Below, piece by piece: positions 8,882-17,645 of a DNA stretch of 64,000 nucleotides. Position 1 is the first letter of the stretch, and each line of letters starts with the position of its first letter. Both the position numbers and the translations under genes were made by a program. Location of the stretch: NCBI RefSeq assembly GCF_039535095.1, contig NZ_BAAAWN010000001.1, positions 4,464,001 through 4,528,000 on the forward strand, given 5' to 3'. The notes under the pieces were generated by a model. It was not told where the DNA came from. It saw only the letters and a list, made by a program, of their open reading frames with translations, and did not search any database. The DNA comes from Arthrobacter ramosus (GTDB lineage Bacteria > Actinomycetota > Actinomycetes > Actinomycetales > Micrococcaceae).

Positions 8882-8999
8882 TATTTCCAAGACTAGCGTC
8901 CACACTATGCCATTCCAGCCCTACCGGCCACGCGATGCCGTTGACCCTCCGCACCGGGTCACCTTAGGCTTCTTTTCAGACGACTAGCTCAGCCCTGTG

Positions 9000-9012
9000 T
9001 CCACAAAGTGGA
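9000..9012. promoter_or_regulatory. IclR operator candidate 2
   Basis: Palindrome TCCAC-AAA-GTGGA, same arms as the site at 8869-8881, and 40 bases before the CoA-transferase start. It is placed to control the catabolic operon. Confidence 0.5.
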
Positions 9013-9052
9013 TAGCCACTGAGTGACCCTACCCAAAGACGAGGACAAAGCC

Positions 9053-9769
9053 ATGGCCAAAATCCAGCCCAGCGCAGCCGTTGCACTGCAGGACGTCCTA
9101 CGCGACGGCCAGACGATCGCCGTCGGCGGTTTCGGGCTCAGCGGCATCCCCGCGGACCTGATCGACGCCGTCCGCGATTCGGGAGTCAAGGACCTGACCG
9201 TGGTCTCCAACAACATGGGCATCGACGGCAAGGGGCTTGGCGTCCTCATCGAAACCGGCCAGGTCCGCAAAGTCATCGCCTCGTACGTGGGAGAGAACAA
9301 ACTCTTCGCCGAGCGGTACCTCTCCGGCCAGCTCGAGGTCGAGTTCGCTCCCCAGGGCACCCTGGCCGAGCGCCTCCGCGCAGGGGGTGCCGGCATCCCC
9401 GCTTTCTACACGAGGACCGGCGTCGGAACCCTGGTTGCCGAGGGCAAGCCGCTCGAAGAGTTCGACGGCGTCACGTACGTCCGCGAGCGCGGGATCGTCG
9501 CCGACGTCGCGCTGGTCCACGCACACACCGCGGACACGGACGGCAACCTGATCTACCGCTACACGGCCCGGAACTTCAACCCGGTCGTGGCGACGGCGGG
9601 AATCGTGACCATCGCCGAGGCCGAACTGATCGTGGAGCCCGGCGAATTGGATCCGAACCACATCGTGACACCCGGCGTCTACGTCCAGCGACTGGTTCAG
9701 GCAAGCGGCCGGACTAAGGACATTGAGCAGCGCACCGTCCGGCCCCGCGCCGAAGCCCTGGCCCTCTAA
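9053..9769 (+). CDS. scoA: 3-oxoacid CoA-transferase subunit A
   Basis: 238 residues. With subunit B it moves CoA from succinyl-CoA to a 3-oxoacid such as acetoacetate or 3-oxoadipate. The glycine-rich G-G-F-G-L-S-G-I-P near the N-terminus and [30 protein letters not shown] (in two blocks) further on are family hallmarks. The frame opens ten codons earlier at a GTG, but the ATG at 9053 has GAGGA seven bases upstream and gives the family's usual N-terminus. First gene of a three-gene operon with subunit B and a thiolase. Confidence 0.92.
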   Translation: MAKIQPSAAVALQDVLRDGQTIAVGGFGLSGIPADLIDAVRDSGVKDLTVVSNNMGIDGKGLGVLIETGQVRKVIASYVGENKLFAERYLSGQLEVEFAPQGTLAERLRAGGAGIPAFYTRTGVGTLVAEGKPLEEFDGVTYVRERGIVADVALVHAHTADTDGNLIYRYTARNFNPVVATAGIVTIAEAELIVEPGELDPNHIVTPGVYVQRLVQASGRTKDIEQRTVRPRAEALAL

Positions 9770-9795
9770 GCACCCACCCGACAAGGAGCACCACC

Positions 9796-10488
9796 ATGGC
9801 ATGGACCCGCGACGAAATGGCCGCTATTGCGGCCCAGGAACTCAACGACGGCGATTACGTCAACCTCGGCATCGGCATTCCCACCCTCGTTGCCAACAAC
9901 CTGCCCGACGGCGTGCGGGTTGTCCTGCAAAGTGAAAACGGCCTCCTCGGCATGGGCCCTTTCCCTTATGAGGGCGAGGAAGACGCCGACCTCATCAACG
10001 CCGGCAAGCAGACCGTCACGGTCCTGCCCGGCGGCAGCATCTTCGACTCCGCGACGTCTTTCGGCATGATCCGCGGGGGACACGTCAAGGTTGCCATCCT
10101 CGGCGCCATGCAGGTTTCCGGCAATGGCGACCTCGCCAACTGGACCATTCCGGGAAAAATGGTCAAGGGCATGGGCGGCGCCATGGACCTGGTCGCCGGC
10201 ACCCCGCGCGTCGTGGTCCTCACCGAGCACAATGCCAAGGACGGGAGCGCCAAGATCGTCCGGGAATGCACCCTGCCGTTGACGGGCCTGGGGGTGGTGG
10301 ACCGCATTGTCAGTGACCTCGCGGTGTTCGATCTTGTGCGGAACGTACAAGAAACAGACGGCGGGCGGCAACTCACCCTGACCCGCCTCGCCCCCGGGAT
10401 ATCAGTCGAAGAGCTCCGCGAAAAGACCGAGGCAGCATTCGACGTCGCATTGGAATCCACCCCTGCATGGAAAGGAACACCGGCATGA
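9796..10488 (+). CDS. scoB: 3-oxoacid CoA-transferase subunit B
   Basis: 230 residues, the catalytic subunit. The glutamate that forms the acyl-CoA thioester lies in [10 protein letters not shown] (about residue 49), and [14 protein letters not shown] follows as expected. AAGGAG stands seven bases before the ATG at 9796. It starts 26 bases behind subunit A and its stop overlaps the thiolase start (ATGA). Acetoacetate and 3-oxoadipate transferases cannot be told apart by eye; the absence of other beta-ketoadipate genes nearby leaves acetoacetate or another 3-oxoacid equally possible. Confidence 0.92.
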   Translation: MAWTRDEMAAIAAQELNDGDYVNLGIGIPTLVANNLPDGVRVVLQSENGLLGMGPFPYEGEEDADLINAGKQTVTVLPGGSIFDSATSFGMIRGGHVKVAILGAMQVSGNGDLANWTIPGKMVKGMGGAMDLVAGTPRVVVLTEHNAKDGSAKIVRECTLPLTGLGVVDRIVSDLAVFDLVRNVQETDGGRQLTLTRLAPGISVEELREKTEAAFDVALESTPAWKGTPA

Positions 10489-11702
10489 GCCTGAAACAGC
10501 AGTTCGGCAAAGATGTCCTCCTCACCGGATGGGGACACAGCAAGTTCGGCAAACTCACGGACGAGACGCTGGAGTCCCTGATCGTCCAGGTGTCCACGGA
10601 GGCCATCCGGAACTCCGGCCTTGACCCACGGGACATCGACGAAATCTACCTTGGCCAGTTCAACTCAGGCATGCAGCCCCTTGGCTTCACGTCCTCGCTG
10701 GCCCTGCAACTGTCCGAGGACCTGGCAAACGTCCCGGCTACGAGAACCGAAAACGCGTGCGCTTCCGGTTCCGCAGCATTCCAGCAAGGCGTGAAGGCCG
10801 TCTTGGCCGGCACTTCCCGCAACGTCCTGGTGATCGGGGCGGAAAAGATGACCGACGCCGGAGCCGACGTTGTCGGAGCAGCCCTTCTTGGCGCGTCCTA
10901 CGAAATGGCGGGCAAGGCCTCCACTACCGGCTTCACGGGGCTGTTCGCCGAGGTGGCCAAGCACTACGAAAAGCGCTACGGCGCTGGCATTCACGGTTTT
11001 GGTTTTGCCGGCGGCCTGGGCGACATCCTCGGTTCCATCGCCGCCAAGAACCACCACAACGGCATGGATAACCCCTATGCGCAGATGCACCGGGACTTCG
11101 GCGAGGAGTTCTGCCGGACGGTTTCCGAGAAGAATCCCATGGTTGCCGAGCCGCTTCGCCGCACCGACTGCTCCCCCGTGTCCGACGGCGCCGCCGCCGT
11201 CGTGCTTTCCGTAGGCCCGGCGTCGGGCGCTGCTACTGAACCCGTGCGACTGGCGGGCTTCGGGCACGCGAACGACTTCTTCCCGGTAGAGCGCCGCGAC
11301 CCCACGGAGTTCGCCGCCACGCGGGTGTCCTGGGAGCGCGCGCTGGGGATGGCCGGCGTCGGGATCGACGGACTGGACTTCGCCGAGGTGCACGATTGCT
11401 TCACGATCGCCGAACTGATCATGTACGAGGCCATGGGACTGACGCCGCGGGGCGAAGGATCCCGGGCGGTGCAGGAAGGCTGGGTCTACAAGGACGGCAA
11501 GCTGCCCGTCAATGTGTCGGGCGGGCTCAAGGCCAAAGGCCACCCCGTGGGCGCAACAGGCGTATCGCAGCACGTCATCGCGGCCATGCAGCTCACGGGA
11601 ACCGCGGGAGCCATGCAACTGCCCAACGCCCGCCGCGGAGCCGTGCAGAACATGGGCGGCGTGGGCATCGCGAATTATGTCTCCGTTTTGGAGTCGATCT
11701 AA
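10485..11702 (+). CDS. Acetyl-CoA acetyltransferase, SCP2-type thiolase
   Basis: 405 residues. The nucleophilic cysteine is in T-E-N-A-C-A-S-G-S (about Cys92), and the C-terminal part has H-D-C-F-T-I-A-E and [14 protein letters not shown], the active-site loops of the SCP2-like thiolase branch rather than of PhaA/FadA-type thiolases. It should cleave the 3-oxoacyl-CoA made by the upstream CoA-transferase. The ATG at 10485 overlaps the scoB stop and has AAAGGA ten bases before it. An 86-bp imperfect palindrome follows the gene. Such thiolases often handle branched or sterol-derived chains, so the substrate may be unusual. Confidence 0.88.
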   Translation: MSLKQQFGKDVLLTGWGHSKFGKLTDETLESLIVQVSTEAIRNSGLDPRDIDEIYLGQFNSGMQPLGFTSSLALQLSEDLANVPATRTENACASGSAAFQQGVKAVLAGTSRNVLVIGAEKMTDAGADVVGAALLGASYEMAGKASTTGFTGLFAEVAKHYEKRYGAGIHGFGFAGGLGDILGSIAAKNHHNGMDNPYAQMHRDFGEEFCRTVSEKNPMVAEPLRRTDCSPVSDGAAAVVLSVGPASGAATEPVRLAGFGHANDFFPVERRDPTEFAATRVSWERALGMAGVGIDGLDFAEVHDCFTIAELIMYEAMGLTPRGEGSRAVQEGWVYKDGKLPVNVSGGLKAKGHPVGATGVSQHVIAAMQLTGTAGAMQLPNARRGAVQNMGGVGIANYVSVLESI

Positions 11703-11715
11703 GGAACCCCGCTGA

Positions 11716-11801
11716 AACTCCCCGCTTTTGACGCCCGACGCAGCGCCGCCCGCTTGGTGGCGCGAGCCGCCGTCGGGGTCAAAGCCCAAAGGTGGGGAGT
11801 T
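11716..11801. repeat. Large imperfect palindrome after the thiolase operon
   Basis: Outer arms AACTCCCC/GGGGAGTT and inner arms TTTGACGCCCGACG / CGTCGGGGTCAAA (one bulge) make a long interrupted hairpin directly behind the operon. It may terminate transcription. The -35 of the next gene follows 12 bases later. Confidence 0.55.
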
Positions 11802-11813
11802 CCAGCGCCCCCC

Positions 11814-11842
11814 TTCACCAGCTACCGCGCCGGGTCTACACT
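11814..11842 (+). promoter_or_regulatory. Promoter of a leaderless HdeD-like gene
   Basis: TTCACC (11814-11819), 17 bases, TACACT (11837-11842). The ATG at 11849 falls exactly where transcription should begin, so the mRNA is probably leaderless. Confidence 0.6.
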
Positions 11843-11848
11843 GACCCT

Positions 11849-12415
11849 ATGTCCGACACCGCAGGACGCAAGTTGTTCCAGCATTCAGGAACGGCGCTCA
11901 TCTTCCGGGGAGCCTTGGCCCTTCTCTTCGCCTTCCTGGTTGCTTCCTTGCCGGTCGCCACGGTGTTTGCCCTCGTTTACGTGTTCGGCGTCTTCGCCAT
12001 CACCGACGGGCTCACCAACATGGCCCACTACTTCTACGACCCTGCGCGCCACTCCCGCTGGAGCATGATCGGCGGCTTCGTCTCCGTTGCGACCGGCCTC
12101 GTGGCCGTTTCGTGGCCGGGCATCACCGCCGCGGCACTGGGCGTCCTCATAGGAGCATGGGCCCTGGTCCTCGGCATTTCGCAGATCATCCTTGCCATGG
12201 ACACCAGGACGACGGTCAGGGCTTGGTGGATCTGGATGCTGACAGCCTTGGTCACCACTTTGTTCGGGCTTTTTGTGCTCGTCAATCCGGGCGCGGGATT
12301 CCTGGGCGTGGTGGCGCTCCTCGCGACTTACGCCGCGGTCAGTGGTGTTTTGTTGATCGCCTCCGGCATCAAGCTCCGCAGGCGCGCCTCCACTTCGGTG
12401 ATGCTCGCCCATTAG
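11849..12415 (+). CDS. HdeD/DUF308-family membrane protein
   Basis: 188 residues with about six hydrophobic helices in three pairs and short polar links, the pattern of the HdeD acid-resistance/DUF308 family. The segment G-V-L-I-G-A-W-A-L-V-L-G-I-S-Q in the middle is typical. Function in actinobacteria is not known; in E. coli HdeD contributes to acid resistance at high cell density. The reading frame continues upstream, but the ATG at 11849 sits six bases behind a good -10 box and has no ribosome-binding site. It is a single-gene unit between the thiolase operon and exonuclease III. Confidence 0.75.
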   Translation: MSDTAGRKLFQHSGTALIFRGALALLFAFLVASLPVATVFALVYVFGVFAITDGLTNMAHYFYDPARHSRWSMIGGFVSVATGLVAVSWPGITAAALGVLIGAWALVLGISQIILAMDTRTTVRAWWIWMLTALVTTLFGLFVLVNPGAGFLGVVALLATYAAVSGVLLIASGIKLRRRASTSVMLAH

Positions 12416-12479
12416 CCCTTGCGGGAGCAATCTGCCGCGAGGGGATGCGCTGGGTCCCAAGTTCGGTAAGTTAGTGGCT

Positions 12480-13286
12480 GTGAAGATAGCTACCTGGAAT
12501 GTGAATTCGCTCCGCGCACGTGCCGACCGCGTCGAGGCCTGGCTGCAGCGCAGTGACTGCGACGTCCTCGCCATGCAGGAAACCAAGTGCAAGGACGATA
12601 ACTTCCCGTGGGAGCTCTTCGAGCGCATGGGCTACGAGGTTGCCCACTTCGGTCTGAGCCAATGGAACGGCGTCGCGATCGCCTCGCGTGTAGGGCTCGA
12701 CGACGTCGAGCGCACCTTTGTTGACCAGCCCGCCTTCGGAAAAGCCGGCAAGGATCCTGTCCAGGAAGCCCGTGCGATTGCCGCAACGTGTGGCGGGGTC
12801 CGGGTCTGGAGCCTGTACGTTCCCAACGGCCGTTCCCTGGACGACGAACACATGCCGTACAAGCTCAAGTGGCTGGACACCCTGAAGGGCCACGCCGCCG
12901 GTTGGATCACGGAGAACCCCGAGACCCAGGTGGCGCTCATGGGCGACTGGAACATCGCGCCCCTGGACGAGGACGTCTGGGACATCGATTACTTCCGGGC
13001 GAACGCGCTCACCCACGTCAGCGAACCCGAGCGCGAGGCCTTCCGGGCGTTCGAAGCGGCCGGTTTCACCGACGTCGCGCGCGCTTACACCCCGGGTCCC
13101 GGCGTCTACACCTACTGGGACTACACGCAGCTGCGGTTCCCCAAGAAGGAAGGCATGCGTATCGACTTCGTCATGGCCTCCCCCGCGCTGGCCGCCCGCG
13201 TTACCGGGGCCTCAATCGACCGCGAGGAACGCAAGGGCAAGGGCGCCTCGGACCACGCTCCCGTGATCGTGGAGCTTACGGACTGA
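12480..13286 (+). CDS. xthA: Exodeoxyribonuclease III
   Basis: 268 residues, the usual length. It removes nucleotides from 3' ends and cuts at abasic sites in base-excision repair. Motifs in order: W-N-V-N-S-L-R-A-R at the N-terminus, Q-E-T-K-C (metal-binding glutamate), D-W-N-I-A-P near the middle, D-F-V-M-A-S and A-S-D-H-A-P-V-I-V at the C-terminus (catalytic Asp-His). I chose the GTG at 12480, which gives the canonical V-K-I-A-T-W-N start and lies seven bases behind a -10-like TAAGTT; a GTG six bases earlier is the alternative. Confidence 0.93.
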   Translation: MKIATWNVNSLRARADRVEAWLQRSDCDVLAMQETKCKDDNFPWELFERMGYEVAHFGLSQWNGVAIASRVGLDDVERTFVDQPAFGKAGKDPVQEARAIAATCGGVRVWSLYVPNGRSLDDEHMPYKLKWLDTLKGHAAGWITENPETQVALMGDWNIAPLDEDVWDIDYFRANALTHVSEPEREAFRAFEAAGFTDVARAYTPGPGVYTYWDYTQLRFPKKEGMRIDFVMASPALAARVTGASIDREERKGKGASDHAPVIVELTD

Positions 13287-13318
13287 CCGGCAACAATGAC
13301 GGAGGAGGCGGGCCCGCG

Positions 13319-14188
13319 ATGAGCGGAAAGCTATACGGGAGCCAGGCAGGACTGCCCTTCTCTTCCGCGTTGCGCGTCTACGAACCGCTTGAGGCGTTTC
13401 CCGAGGACCAGCGGCAGCAGCTCGTGGCGAGCGGTACCCGCAGCGGTTCGCGGGCCGCCGTCGAAAGTGCCGAGCTGCTCGCTTCCCTCGGGCGGGTCAC
13501 CCGCAAGGGCGGGGATCCGTTCCCGACCGGCAGCACCGATCTGGTCCGCATCACGCGGGTTCCTTCCGGAGACCGGAACGATCCCGACGCCGGCCGATTG
13601 CTTTACTGCCCCAGCCAACTGGTCATCCGGGCAGGATTGGCGGCCAATGCCCTCATGGAAGGTATCCACGGACCCCTCGCGGACCTGCTCATCCCCGTGG
13701 ACCAGCGCGACCGGCACCAGGCACGCATCGACCGTATCAACGCCAGTCACGACGCGAAGCGCGTGCACACGCGGGCCTCCACGTGGGGCATCCCCTTCAG
13801 CTGGTTCTCGCTGTTCCAGGAGTCGGACCGCAAGGATGTCGTGGAATCCGGCGGACGCATCTTGACGGTCAGGGTCTGGGCCTCACTGACGGATGCCTTG
13901 GACCGGGCACGCTTTGCCGTAGCCAACCTTGCCCTCGCCGCCCCTGACCTGGACATGCTGGACGACCTCACCCAGCTCACCGAGTGGCTCGAGTTGTTCC
14001 ACGTGCAGTCAATGGTCGAGCTGGACTACGGCGCCGTGGCGGACAAGGTGTACCCGGACGAGTCGCCCATGGATGTCAGGCTCGGCATCGAATGCCTGGC
14101 CGAGGGCGACATGACGGGAGCGGCCGCGGCTTATCGCAGGCTGGCTTCCCGCTGGATCCCCATCAGGCAGTTGGCCCGGGCTTCCTGA
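13319..14188 (+). CDS. Conserved hypothetical protein (unknown function)
   Basis: 289 residues, soluble, no signal peptide or membrane helix. I do not recognise a family. The start at 13319 is preceded by GGAGGAGG; the frame is open much further upstream but that part overlaps exonuclease III. The protein has a mixed alpha/beta look in the first 180 residues, with a R-V-H-T-R-A-S-T-W-G-I-P-F segment near the middle, and an acidic helical C-terminal third with a repeated aspartate-leucine pattern and a tetratricopeptide-like stretch (G-D-M-T-G-A-A-A-A-Y-R-R-L-A). It lies 32 bases behind xthA and could be co-transcribed with it. Confidence 0.7.
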   Translation: MSGKLYGSQAGLPFSSALRVYEPLEAFPEDQRQQLVASGTRSGSRAAVESAELLASLGRVTRKGGDPFPTGSTDLVRITRVPSGDRNDPDAGRLLYCPSQLVIRAGLAANALMEGIHGPLADLLIPVDQRDRHQARIDRINASHDAKRVHTRASTWGIPFSWFSLFQESDRKDVVESGGRILTVRVWASLTDALDRARFAVANLALAAPDLDMLDDLTQLTEWLELFHVQSMVELDYGAVADKVYPDESPMDVRLGIECLAEGDMTGAAAAYRRLASRWIPIRQLARAS

Positions 14189-14216
14189 CTCTGGGTTTCC
14201 CGGCTGCTGGGGCGGG

Positions 14217-15275
14217 TTAGCCCTTCGGGCGCGGCGGAGCAGTGGTTTCGCGGACGATCAGCCGGTGGGCTGCTTTCATGGACCGCACGGAACCTGCGGC
14301 CCCGGCCAATTCGTCCAACAGCATCCGCGTGCCCAACTGGCCTTGTTCAACGGGATCCTGCGCCACTGTTGTCAGGCCCATGGCCTCGGCGAATTCGTGG
14401 TTGTCAATGCCGATAATGGACAAGTCTTCCGGTACGCGGACGCCACGGCGCCGCGCCTGCAACATGGCTCCCATGGCCATTTCATCGGAAGCACAGAAGA
14501 TCGCTGTCGGTTTGGGTCCGGGCTTGCTCCAGAGCTCGTCGAAGGCTTCCTGGCCGCTGCCCACGGTGAAGTTTCCGAAAATGTCCCATTCCGGAGGCAT
14601 GGAGAAGCCCGCGCTCGTCATGGCATCCGTGAAGCCGTCAACGCGTAGTCGCGGCACGGTGAAGTTCAGGTCGGAATCGTCCTGGCCGTGGAGCAGCGCG
14701 ATCTCCCGATGGCCGAGGTTCAAAAGATGCATGGTGGCTTCCACCGAGGCGGCGTAATCGTCGATACCGATGCTGGGGCAGTCCTCCACTGGACCACCGA
14801 CAATCACCAAGGGGATCTCGATCCTTTGGAGATCGGCAATTTCCTCGGGCGTCAGGGACATACAGAGGACCAGGAGTGCATCGATCTGCTTATAGACCAT
14901 CGTCTTGCTGAAGAGCCGTTCCCGCGCTCCGCGCTGGCCGCCCAAGTTGAACAGGGACAGGTTGTAGCCGCGAGCGTGGAGCTCGCGGTCTACGCCCTCG
15001 ATGGCCTTGAAGAAGAACCAGCGGTCCACGTAGGGTGCCAGGACACCGATCGTCCTGGTGCGGCCTGTGGCCAGTCCCGAAGCGGACGACGACGCCACGT
15101 ACCCGAGTTCACCGGCAACCCTTAGGATCTTTTCCCGGGTAGCAGGAGATACCCGGGGAAGGCCGCGCACCGCGCGGGAAACGGTGGCGGTGGAAACGCC
15201 TGCGGCCTGTGCGACGTCCTCAATGCTGGCTCCTGCGTGGCCGCCACGCTGGGACCGTTCACTCGTTTTTGCCAC
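14217..15275 (-). CDS. LacI-family regulator of the alpha-glucoside cluster
   Basis: 352 residues. The N-terminal helix-turn-helix (about 16-40: [18 protein letters not shown]) and hinge are followed by a periplasmic-binding-protein-like sugar sensor ending with the usual T-V-A-Q-D-P-V-E-Q. It starts at a GTG (15275) behind GAGGGGG and is the last gene of the ABC cluster after a 119-bp gap. The near-perfect LacI-type palindrome between the binding-protein and GH13 genes is its most likely operator, with a di- or oligosaccharide or derivative as inducer. Confidence 0.9.
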   Translation of the reverse strand: MAKTSERSQRGGHAGASIEDVAQAAGVSTATVSRAVRGLPRVSPATREKILRVAGELGYVASSSASGLATGRTRTIGVLAPYVDRWFFFKAIEGVDRELHARGYNLSLFNLGGQRGARERLFSKTMVYKQIDALLVLCMSLTPEEIADLQRIEIPLVIVGGPVEDCPSIGIDDYAASVEATMHLLNLGHREIALLHGQDDSDLNFTVPRLRVDGFTDAMTSAGFSMPPEWDIFGNFTVGSGQEAFDELWSKPGPKPTAIFCASDEMAMGAMLQARRRGVRVPEDLSIIGIDNHEFAEAMGLTTVAQDPVEQGQLGTRMLLDELAGAAGSVRSMKAAHRLIVRETTAPPRPKG

Positions 15276-15394
15276 TCAAGCCCCCTCAAAGAATCCGTGC
15301 GGAAGCCGGGGGTTCCTTCCCAGACGGCAGATAACCAGCGTATTCCGCTTGGTTGCCCTCCGCCGATTCCGCGCTACTTATTTCCGTTCGCTGC

Positions 15395-15667
15395 TCACCT
15401 GATGCGCCTGGATGTCCGTGCGGGGAGCCGCCGGCGAAGCCGAAGCATCCCCCACAAGGCCAGCAACACTGCCAGCAGGCCCAGGGCCCAGCCCAGTGCG
15501 GGCTGGGCCGTGAGCTCGGCGGCGACGGTGATGACCAGCAGGACCAAGGCCCAAAAGCCGAGGAAACCTATCACGAGGTCGAAATCTTCCGCCGATTTCA
15601 CCCGCGAGTGCTGCTCCTTGGCCGGGCCGCCGAGGGACGGCCCGGCCGAATCCGGAGTTTGCGTCAT
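15395..15667 (-). CDS. Small membrane protein of the ABC sugar operon
   Basis: 90 residues: a polar N-terminus of about 28 residues, two hydrophobic helices (about 30-52 and 55-75) and a highly basic tail rich in arginine. Its ATG overlaps the stop of the upstream permease (ATGA), so it is translated with the transporter. Not a recognised family. It may be an accessory subunit of the importer or a membrane protein of unrelated role that travels with it. Confidence 0.7.
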   Translation of the reverse strand: MTQTPDSAGPSLGGPAKEQHSRVKSAEDFDLVIGFLGFWALVLLVITVAAELTAQPALGWALGLLAVLLALWGMLRLRRRLPARTSRRIR

Positions 15668-16539
15668 TTGACAGCGCCGGCTGTCAGGCCCGCCACGATC
15701 TTGCGCTGGAAGACCAGAACGAGGATCACCAGCGGAATCGTCACAACCGTTCCGGCTGCCATGACGGCGGTGTACGGCTCCTGGTGGGCCTGGGCACCGG
15801 CGAAGTAGGCGATAGCGACCGTGACTGTCTTCGTCTGGTCATTGGACAGCTGGCTCGCGATGAGGAACTCATTCCACGAAGCGATGAACGCCAGGATTGC
15901 AGTGGTGAAAACAGCTGGCGCAGCAAGCGGCATGATCACCTTGCGGAATGCCTGGCCCTGCGTGCAGCCATCAATTCGAGCTGATTCCTCCAGCTCCCAC
16001 GGCATTTCCCGGAAGAAGGACGTCAAGGTGTAAACCGTCAGAGGGAGCACAAAGGAGATGTTCGGAATGATCAGCGCCTGATATGTGCCGTACCAGCCGA
16101 TGTTGGTGAACAGCTGGAACAACGGCGTCACCAAGGCCACGCCCGGGAACATCGATGCCCCGAGGACAAAGCCGAGGACCAGGAACTTGAACCGGAATTC
16201 AAGCCTGGACAAGGCATACGCCGCGAAAACCCCGAAAAGCAGGGCAACTACGGTGGTTACCCCTGCTACGAAGAGCGAGTTCAAGAGGTTCCGGCCGAAG
16301 TGGTTGCCCAGGCTTTCAGAGAACACCGTGTTGAAATTGTCCCAGGTGACGTGTGTGAAGAAAGGCGTCGAATCGAAGGTATATCCAACGTCGCGGAACG
16401 CGGTCACGATCATCCAGTAGAAGGGAATCAAGCACCAGATGAAGATGAGCGCTGCGCTGATGTACGTACGTCCGCTCGCCCAGCGTTCCCGCCGTCGGGC
16501 AGCTGTCTTGGGCGCGGAGTCAATGCTCACGGCGGTCAT
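15664..16539 (-). CDS. Carbohydrate ABC transporter permease, MalG type
   Basis: 291 residues with six predicted membrane helices. The EAA loop that docks to the ATPase reads E-E-S-A-R-I-D-G-C-T-Q-G-Q-A-F-R-K-V-I-M-P-L near residue 200, the CUT1-family form. The start overlaps the stop of the MalF-type permease (ATGA). No ATPase gene lies in this cluster, so the transporter probably borrows a shared MsiK-like ATPase encoded elsewhere, as is common in actinobacteria. Confidence 0.93.
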   Translation of the reverse strand: MTAVSIDSAPKTAARRRERWASGRTYISAALIFIWCLIPFYWMIVTAFRDVGYTFDSTPFFTHVTWDNFNTVFSESLGNHFGRNLLNSLFVAGVTTVVALLFGVFAAYALSRLEFRFKFLVLGFVLGASMFPGVALVTPLFQLFTNIGWYGTYQALIIPNISFVLPLTVYTLTSFFREMPWELEESARIDGCTQGQAFRKVIMPLAAPAVFTTAILAFIASWNEFLIASQLSNDQTKTVTVAIAYFAGAQAHQEPYTAVMAAGTVVTIPLVILVLVFQRKIVAGLTAGAVK

Positions 16540-17558
16540 TTTTCCTGCCCCTTGGTGGTCTTGGGTGTGGCTGAGGCGACTGCGTTGGCTCCCAGGAAGC
16601 GAACGAAGATGAACGCAACCAGGAAGATGATCAAGAAGGTGATGGTGGACAAGGCCGCTGCTGAGTTGAATCCCTGACGGATCTGGTCAACCACCAGGAT
16701 GGACAACGTTGTTGTGCCGTTCGAGCCCTGGGTCATGATGGCCGGGAGGTCATACATGCGCAGTGCGTCAAGGACACGGAACAGGACAGCCACCATGAGC
16801 GCCGGCTTCACGAGCGGCAAGGTGATCTGGGTGAAACGCTGCCATGCCGAGGCACCGTCGACCTTGGCTGCTTCGTACACTTCCGCCGGGATGATCTGCA
16901 GGCCAGCCAAAATCAGCAAGGCCATGAACGGCGTCGTCTTCCAAACGTCCGAAATGATGATCGCCCAACGGGCTGGCCACTCGCTGCCTGTCCACAGGAT
17001 TGCCGTGCCGAAGAGCTTGTTGGCGATTCCGTCGAAAGCGAAGATGAAGAACCACAGCTTCGCGGTCACGGCAGTCGGAATGGCCCACGGAACCAGGACA
17101 GCAGCACGAAGGGCACTGCGGCCGCGGAAAGTCCGGGCCATGATGACGGCCATCCAGAACCCGAGAACGGTCTCCAGGACAACGGTGACCGCCGTGAAGA
17201 AGAACGTCGTTCCAACGGCGCTCCAGAATTGGGCGCCAAGAGTGCCGGGTGCACAAGCAGCTGAACCACACTGCTGGGCCAACCAGTGGACAAAGTTATC
17301 GAAGCCGGCGGGTCCCCCCTGGACGAAGACCTTGGTCACCGGATCCAGGCCCTGGTCCTTCTGGAACGCCATGATAATCGCGTTGACCACCGGGTACACG
17401 ATGACGACGGCAAGCAATACCAAGGCCGGGGAAATCAACCAGAACGCCCACCGGCCTTGAGACGTGGCCGCCCGGTCCTGTCCTACTTCTTTTTGAACTT
17501 TTTTGGTTTTGGGGCTTGGTGTCTCTGGCGCCCGCTTAGGCTGCGCAAGGGTGGACAT
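16536..17558 (-). CDS. Carbohydrate ABC transporter permease, MalF type
   Basis: 340 residues. A long cytoplasmic N-terminus (about 35 residues, lysine/proline rich) precedes the first helix; a periplasmic loop of about 60 residues with two cysteines (C-G-S-A-A-C) follows it, and the EAA loop E-V-Y-E-A-A-K-V-D-G-A-S-A-W-Q-R-F lies near residue 235. It forms the channel with the MalG-type subunit. ATG at 17558 behind GGAGGGG. A strong hairpin stands between it and the binding-protein gene. Confidence 0.93.
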   Translation of the reverse strand: MSTLAQPKRAPETPSPKTKKVQKEVGQDRAATSQGRWAFWLISPALVLLAVVIVYPVVNAIIMAFQKDQGLDPVTKVFVQGGPAGFDNFVHWLAQQCGSAACAPGTLGAQFWSAVGTTFFFTAVTVVLETVLGFWMAVIMARTFRGRSALRAAVLVPWAIPTAVTAKLWFFIFAFDGIANKLFGTAILWTGSEWPARWAIIISDVWKTTPFMALLILAGLQIIPAEVYEAAKVDGASAWQRFTQITLPLVKPALMVAVLFRVLDALRMYDLPAIMTQGSNGTTTLSILVVDQIRQGFNSAAALSTITFLIIFLVAFIFVRFLGANAVASATPKTTKGQEK

Positions 17559-17589
17559 TTCCCCTCCTTCCGGAAATTGATAGCGTGCC

Positions 17590-17639
17590 CCTCGGGCGAC
17601 CGTACGCTTGAAGCGCCAGCCGCCCGAGGTTCACTGGAG
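17590..17639 (-). promoter_or_regulatory. Intercistronic hairpin between binding protein and permease
   Basis: Nine-bp arms CCTCGGGCG/CGCCCGAGG enclose a second small stem (CGCT/AGCG). Such hairpins between a binding-protein gene and its permeases usually slow transcription onward and protect the 3' end of the upstream message, giving more binding protein than permease. Confidence 0.6.
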
Positions 17640-17645
17640 GTGTCG

